A stretch of DNA of 35,503 nt from UBA993 sp964389365 (GTDB lineage Bacteria > Bacillota > Dethiobacteria > DTU022). How positions within the stretch are numbered: position 1 is the first letter of the stretch; each line of letters starts with the position of its first letter. This document shows positions 34,324 to 35,503 of this stretch, in pieces. The stretch covers positions 1 to 35,503 of the forward strand of contig CAYMDO010000022.1 of assembly GCA_964389365.1 (NCBI GenBank), read 5' to 3'. The position numbers were made by a program, and so were the translations under genes. The notes beneath the pieces are model-generated. The model worked only from the letters and a program-made list of their open reading frames with translations, was not told the DNA's origin and did not search any database.

Positions 34324-35461
34324 AAAACGGTATCTGCCGATGTATAACAGCGATGCCGCTCCCTGTTGCGAACTACCGCGGGAGCCGGAAGGGGTAATCA
34401 ATTATGCAGACAACAAAGGTTTCGTAACCGGCGTAATTGCGACGGCCGCCGGCCCGGTGCCCCGCATAGCGACCGTGCTTTCAGCAGCGGATAAAATCGG
34501 GGCCTTTAAAGCACGCTGGGGAGTGGGCCGGATGAGTTATGCTGTTGCTCCCGGCCTTTATGCTGCTGGCAGCCCGACACCGGAATCTCCAGTCCTTGTC
34601 TCCGCCAATTACAAGTTGAGCTTTGACGGCCTGCGCAAAGAACTCGGTGGCCAGAATCTCTGGGTTCTGGTCATTGACACAAAAGGGATCAATGTCTGGT
34701 GCGCTGCCGGAAAAGGCACCTTCGGCACGGCCGAGGTAGTGCGGATGATCAACAAAGCTTCATTACCCGAAATGGTAAATCACCGCCAATTAATCCTGCC
34801 ACAGCTTGGGGCACCGGGGGTAGCCGCCCACCGGGTAAAGGCTGAAAGCGGATTTAAGGTTACCTACGGCCCGGTCCGGGCCGGTGACCTGCCGGCCTTC
34901 ATAAGAAATAGATTTAAAGCTGAACCGGGAATGCGCCGCACCACTTTTTCCCTGCCGGAGCGTCTGGTGCTAACGCCGGTTGAGATTGTTGCCATGCTGA
35001 AGCCGCTGGCCGGCCTGGTGCTGGCTGTTTTCCTGCTCAGCTCCGCTGCCCTTTTAAATGGCAGCAACCAGTACAGCTTTTCCGCCGCACTGGTTCAAAC
35101 TAGCCTAGTTTTACTGCCATTTGCCGGTGCAGCCCTGATCGGCACTGTGATCGTACCGGCCTTGCTGCCGTACATTCCGGGCCGCGCTTTATCCTGGAAG
35201 GGGTGGCTTTGCGGTATGGCTTTTGCTGTTTTGCTGGTTGCGACAGTTTACGGCAGCGCTTCATGGCTGCTGAAAGGCTCCTACCTGCTAGCCCTGCCGG
35301 CAATTACATCGTTTTTAAGCCTTAACTTTACCGGCTCGACAACCTATACTTCACTTTCGGGAGTGGTCAGGGAGATGGGCGTGGCGCTGCCGGCAATCAT
35401 CGTCTTTGCCTCCCTCGGAGCCATAGCGCTGGTAATCTTTATTTTCGCCGTAACTGCTTAG
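34313..35461 (+). CDS. hgcA: HgcA, mercury-methylating corrinoid membrane protein
   Basis: A 382-residue protein. The N-terminal corrinoid-binding domain, related to the large subunit of the corrinoid iron-sulfur protein, contains the diagnostic cap-helix motif NVWCAAGK at residues 127-134, with Cys130 as the lower-axial cobalt ligand. From about residue 228 there are five membrane helices, the HgcA-specific domain absent from CFeSP. HgcA transfers a methyl group from its corrinoid to Hg(II), working with the ferredoxin HgcB. The ATG at 34313 has GGAGGG 7 bases upstream and overlaps marR by 11 bases; an in-frame ATG at 34256 is less likely. No hgcB start is visible in the 42 bases left before the window ends. 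Confidence 0.93.
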   Translation: MSDEKRYLPMYNSDAAPCCELPREPEGVINYADNKGFVTGVIATAAGPVPRIATVLSAADKIGAFKARWGVGRMSYAVAPGLYAAGSPTPESPVLVSANYKLSFDGLRKELGGQNLWVLVIDTKGINVWCAAGKGTFGTAEVVRMINKASLPEMVNHRQLILPQLGAPGVAAHRVKAESGFKVTYGPVRAGDLPAFIRNRFKAEPGMRRTTFSLPERLVLTPVEIVAMLKPLAGLVLAVFLLSSAALLNGSNQYSFSAALVQTSLVLLPFAGAALIGTVIVPALLPYIPGRALSWKGWLCGMAFAVLLVATVYGSASWLLKGSYLLALPAITSFLSLNFTGSTTYTSLSGVVREMGVALPAIIVFASLGAIALVIFIFAVTA

Positions 35462-35503
35462 GCATCGCCTAATCAACCAGATATATTTGTTCTTTGAAAA
35501 CCG

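Noticed and set aside
34313..35461. Assignment of the corrinoid protein as the CFeSP large subunit (AcsC/CdhE)
   Set aside because: It lacks the N-terminal iron-sulfur domain of CFeSP, has the NVWCAAGK cap helix and a five-helix membrane domain, and no acs/cdh genes are nearby.

Overview
The window looks like the chromosome of an anaerobic, cobalamin-using member of the Bacillota (Clostridia-like). The pointers are strong GGAGG-type ribosome binding sites with many GTG and TTG starts, a tungsten-type aldehyde:ferredoxin oxidoreductase (AOR) with its own MoaD-like protein, a corrinoid adenosyltransferase, an HgcA-type corrinoid protein, UPF0210/ACT and DUF6671 proteins, and GGGGACGG-core interspersed repeats like those I know from this phylum. 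I cannot name a genus; the base composition is moderate, near 50% G+C by eye.

Layout. Positions 1-16,700 are densely packed housekeeping and metabolic genes. They comprise the start of a probable corrinoid protein (left edge), an M20 peptidase, a PIG-L deacetylase, a MATE exporter, MoaD-AOR, an SLC13 anion transporter, a membrane-anchored HhH protein, CobO, a bactofilin-like membrane protein, a PAS-GGDEF-HD-GYP protein, an amidohydrolase, glutamate dehydrogenase and a YegS-type lipid kinase. Positions 16,700-19,900 hold a leftward set: sodium:solute symporter, ACT protein and UPF0210 protein. It is bracketed by the interspersed repeats.

Positions 19,900-31,000 are accessory and visibly eroding. 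They contain tandem repeats, an IS256-family remnant, an antitoxin whose PIN toxin is reduced to a stub, an interrupted membrane gene, a larB pseudogene, a DUF5050 pseudogene and a carbonic-anhydrase-like fragment. Intact genes persist among these: DUF6671, an SbtA-like bicarbonate permease with a PII-like partner, a cyclopropane fatty acid synthase and a D-aminoacylase. A tRNA-Gly(UCC) closes this stretch.

Positions 31,100-35,461 form a rightward block: a penicillin-acylase-family hydrolase, a small FmdB-like zinc ribbon, a MarR regulator and, overlapping it by 11 bases, hgcA. The hgcA product carries the cap-helix motif NVWCAAGK and a five-helix membrane domain, the signature of the mercury-methylating corrinoid protein. 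The partner ferredoxin gene hgcB is not in the 42 bases after hgcA, so whether it exists cannot be judged here. A 19-bp near-palindrome overlaps the predicted -10 box of the marR-hgcA unit and makes a credible autoregulatory operator. This regulator-hgcA unit is the most interesting object in the window.
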